A stretch of DNA of 64,000 nucleotides from JBBRXJ01 sp038248505 (GTDB lineage Bacteria > Bacteroidota > Bacteroidia > Bacteroidales > JBBRXJ01), in the NCBI GenBank assembly GCA_038248505.1, contig JBBRXJ010000003.1, positions 24,699 to 88,698 on the forward strand, in the 5' to 3' direction. A program made the translations under genes and the position numbers. The notes under the pieces were generated by a model that saw only the letters and a program-made list of their open reading frames with translations, searched no databases and had not been told where the DNA came from. Positions 62,484-64,000 of the stretch are shown one piece after another (the first letter of the stretch is position 1; each line of letters opens with the position of its first letter).

Positions 62484-62987
62484 AGTACAGGAATTTTATT
62501 TACATTTTATATATGGGTTCCCCACCCCCATTTTAGTTTACAATTTAACAGTTTTTGCGTGAGCAATTGTGACTGACGGGGCGGAGCTGTATGAATTGGG
62601 AAGATGAGGAGAAAGTTAAAAGGAAACCACTATTCGCCGCGGCGGAGATGATTATTGATTAATGATGTGCTAATGTGCTGATGGGGTGGAGTGGTAAGGA
62701 TAACATTAGGATTTAATGAGCGCAGAGTTATTTAGATAATGAAATGATTGTTGATTATTGATGAAGAATGCTATTAAGGAACACATTGGGTTTGGAGATG
62801 TAAGACAAAACCACTAAGGACGTAAAAAATTAAGTTGATAAGTTTATGAATTTATGGGAGCTGTGATGAGTATAGCATTAGAGTGCTGTGGGTGTTAGAT
62901 GATGTGCTGATTATTGATGACTAAAATCACTAAGGGCACAACGAAGATGAGCAGAAAAAAAATGTGAAATAATAGGCATTAGATACG
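62484..62987. other. Intergenic region with a GC-palindrome motif
   Basis: 504 nt without a gene. It contains a further GC-rich TTCGCCGCGGCGGA (62633-62646) like the hairpin cores of the MITE-like repeats. A UpxY leader or operon start would be expected here but is not seen. Confidence 0.4.
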
Positions 62988-64000
62988 TTGAAAGAATCGG
63001 AACAGATAGAATTTAAGTCATCTTTTAATGATTCGGTTATTGAAAGTATTGTAGATTTCGTAAATGCCAATGGCGGTAAAATTTTAGTTGGTGTTGATGA
63101 TACAGGGAACCCATCAAAACAATTTACTATTGAAAAGGAAAGTATCTCCAAGTGGATTACTGATATTAAACTAAAGACACAGCCTTCAGTTATCCCCGAT
63201 ATAGAAGAAATAGTTTATAAAGGACAAACTATAATTGAGATACGAGTTTAGGAATTTCCTATTAAACCTGTTGCATACAGGGGAGATATTATAAAAGAGT
63301 GCAAAACTCAAATCACTTAATGAGTTTAGTTGAAATTACGAATGAGCATTTAAAAACAATAAATAGTAGCTGGGTTTTTATTCAGATTCTAGCCATAATT
63401 TTCAAGATATTTCAATATAAAAGGTAGAGCAATTTATTGAGAGAATAGAACAACATACACAATCAAAAATTAGATTTTCACCATTAGAATTTCTTCGAAA
63501 TAATCAATTAACTTTTGGAGGATATTTACTTTTTGCAAAAGAACATTGTTTAATAAGTGATATACAAATTGGACGTTTTAAAAGTGACATTACAATCATT
63601 GATAATATTTCGTTAAATACTGATTTGTTTAGCGAAGTTGATGAGGTAATAGCATTTATCAAAAACATTTGATGGGGGAGTATATTATTAGTGAAAATCC
63701 ACAGCATATAGAGCGATTTAATTTTCCACTGGATGCTATTCGTGAGATTGTAATAAATATGATTGTTCATAGAGATTGTAGGGAAAGTAGTAGTAGTATT
63801 ATTAAGATATTTGATGATAGAATAGAATTTTATAACTCCAGAAAATTATACGGGGATAGTACAATTAACGATTTAATTCATAATAATTATACACCTAAAA
63901 CCCGAAATAAACTTATTGCTAAAGCATTTAAAGAAGTGGGACTTATTGAGAAATATGGTTCTGGAATACGGCGTATATTTGATATTTGTAAAACATATAA
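62988..64000 (+). pseudogene. AlbA_2-type ATP-binding/transcriptional regulator, multiply broken, right end cut
   Basis: It reads as one protein of the COG2865 type over several frames: ESEQIEFKSSFNDSVIESIV and FVNANGGKILVGVDDTGNPS (AlbA_2 domain), an in-frame TAG at 63249, EFPIKPVAYRGD, a frameshift into YKRVQNSNHLMSLVEITNEH, another stop (TAA at 63418-63420), then EFLRNNQLTFGGYLLFAKEH, a shift near 63670, and FPLDAIREIVINMIVHRDCR, KLIAKAFKEVGLIEKYGSGI, RRIFDICKTY to the edge. At least two stops and two shifts; not functional. Confidence 0.8.

Overview
The window is a piece of a low-G+C Bacteroidota chromosome; the order cannot be settled from sequence alone. Evidence: a short primary sigma factor without region 1.1, TAnnTTTG-type -7 promoter elements, an HYC_CC_PP-type protein in a metal efflux locus, a UpxY-type antiterminator, many small lipoproteins and outer-membrane barrels, and YbeY and EnvC homologues with altered zinc ligands. 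No rRNA, CRISPR array or intact prophage is present. One tRNA gene is visible.

1-18 kb is dense housekeeping DNA, nearly all on the minus strand: a HATPase-ybeY-mnmG operon; an envelope operon (TIGR01777-type epimerase, flippase, dut, a SiaC-family phosphoprotein, sugar nucleotidyltransferase, TPR protein, EnvC-like factor); pheS on the plus strand; an OsmC protein and lipoprotein; ruvB; VanZ-like; priA; pfkA; a YkgJ-type Cys-cluster protein. A perfect 16-bp parS palindrome lies across the last codons of the epimerase. From rpoD (18.3 kb) to 24.3 kb all genes are on the plus strand. The polarity switch, parS and mnmG together suggest an origin-proximal position.

24.4-33.8 kb is decayed accessory DNA: a secreted-protein gene broken by a nested insertion-sequence ruin (two transposase families, both defective), an intact 942-aa protein combining a zinc peptidase, a beta-propeller and a predicted outer-membrane barrel, a group II intron 3' relic, an outer-membrane protein with an AraC-type membrane regulator upstream, and a BRO/PIN chimera. 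33.8-42.1 kb is a G+C-richer heavy-metal efflux locus (Cus/Czc-like adaptor, outer-membrane channel and RND pump, an HMA protein and an HYC_CC_PP-type protein), probably acquired.

42.5-61.4 kb returns to core metabolism: sufC-sufD without sufB, an MBL-fold hydrolase, an alkaline-phosphatase-superfamily protein, pdxH, YhcH, ubiX, guaB, an atypical SDR with a zinc knuckle, tRNA(CAT) with a decayed copy beside it, a SemiSWEET, mtnA, a HAD hydrolase, lipB, asd and an aldo/keto reductase. The gaps in this part carry two families of dispersed repeats, one MITE-like with GC-rich hairpins. The right end holds a lone UpxY/NusG-like antiterminator and a multiply broken AlbA-type ATP-binding protein gene that runs off the edge.

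No complete novel system stands out. The best leads are the peptidase-propeller-barrel protein, the repeat family, SiaC embedded in an envelope operon near a lone HATPase, the zinc-knuckle SDR lacking the catalytic Tyr, and the metal-channel insert.
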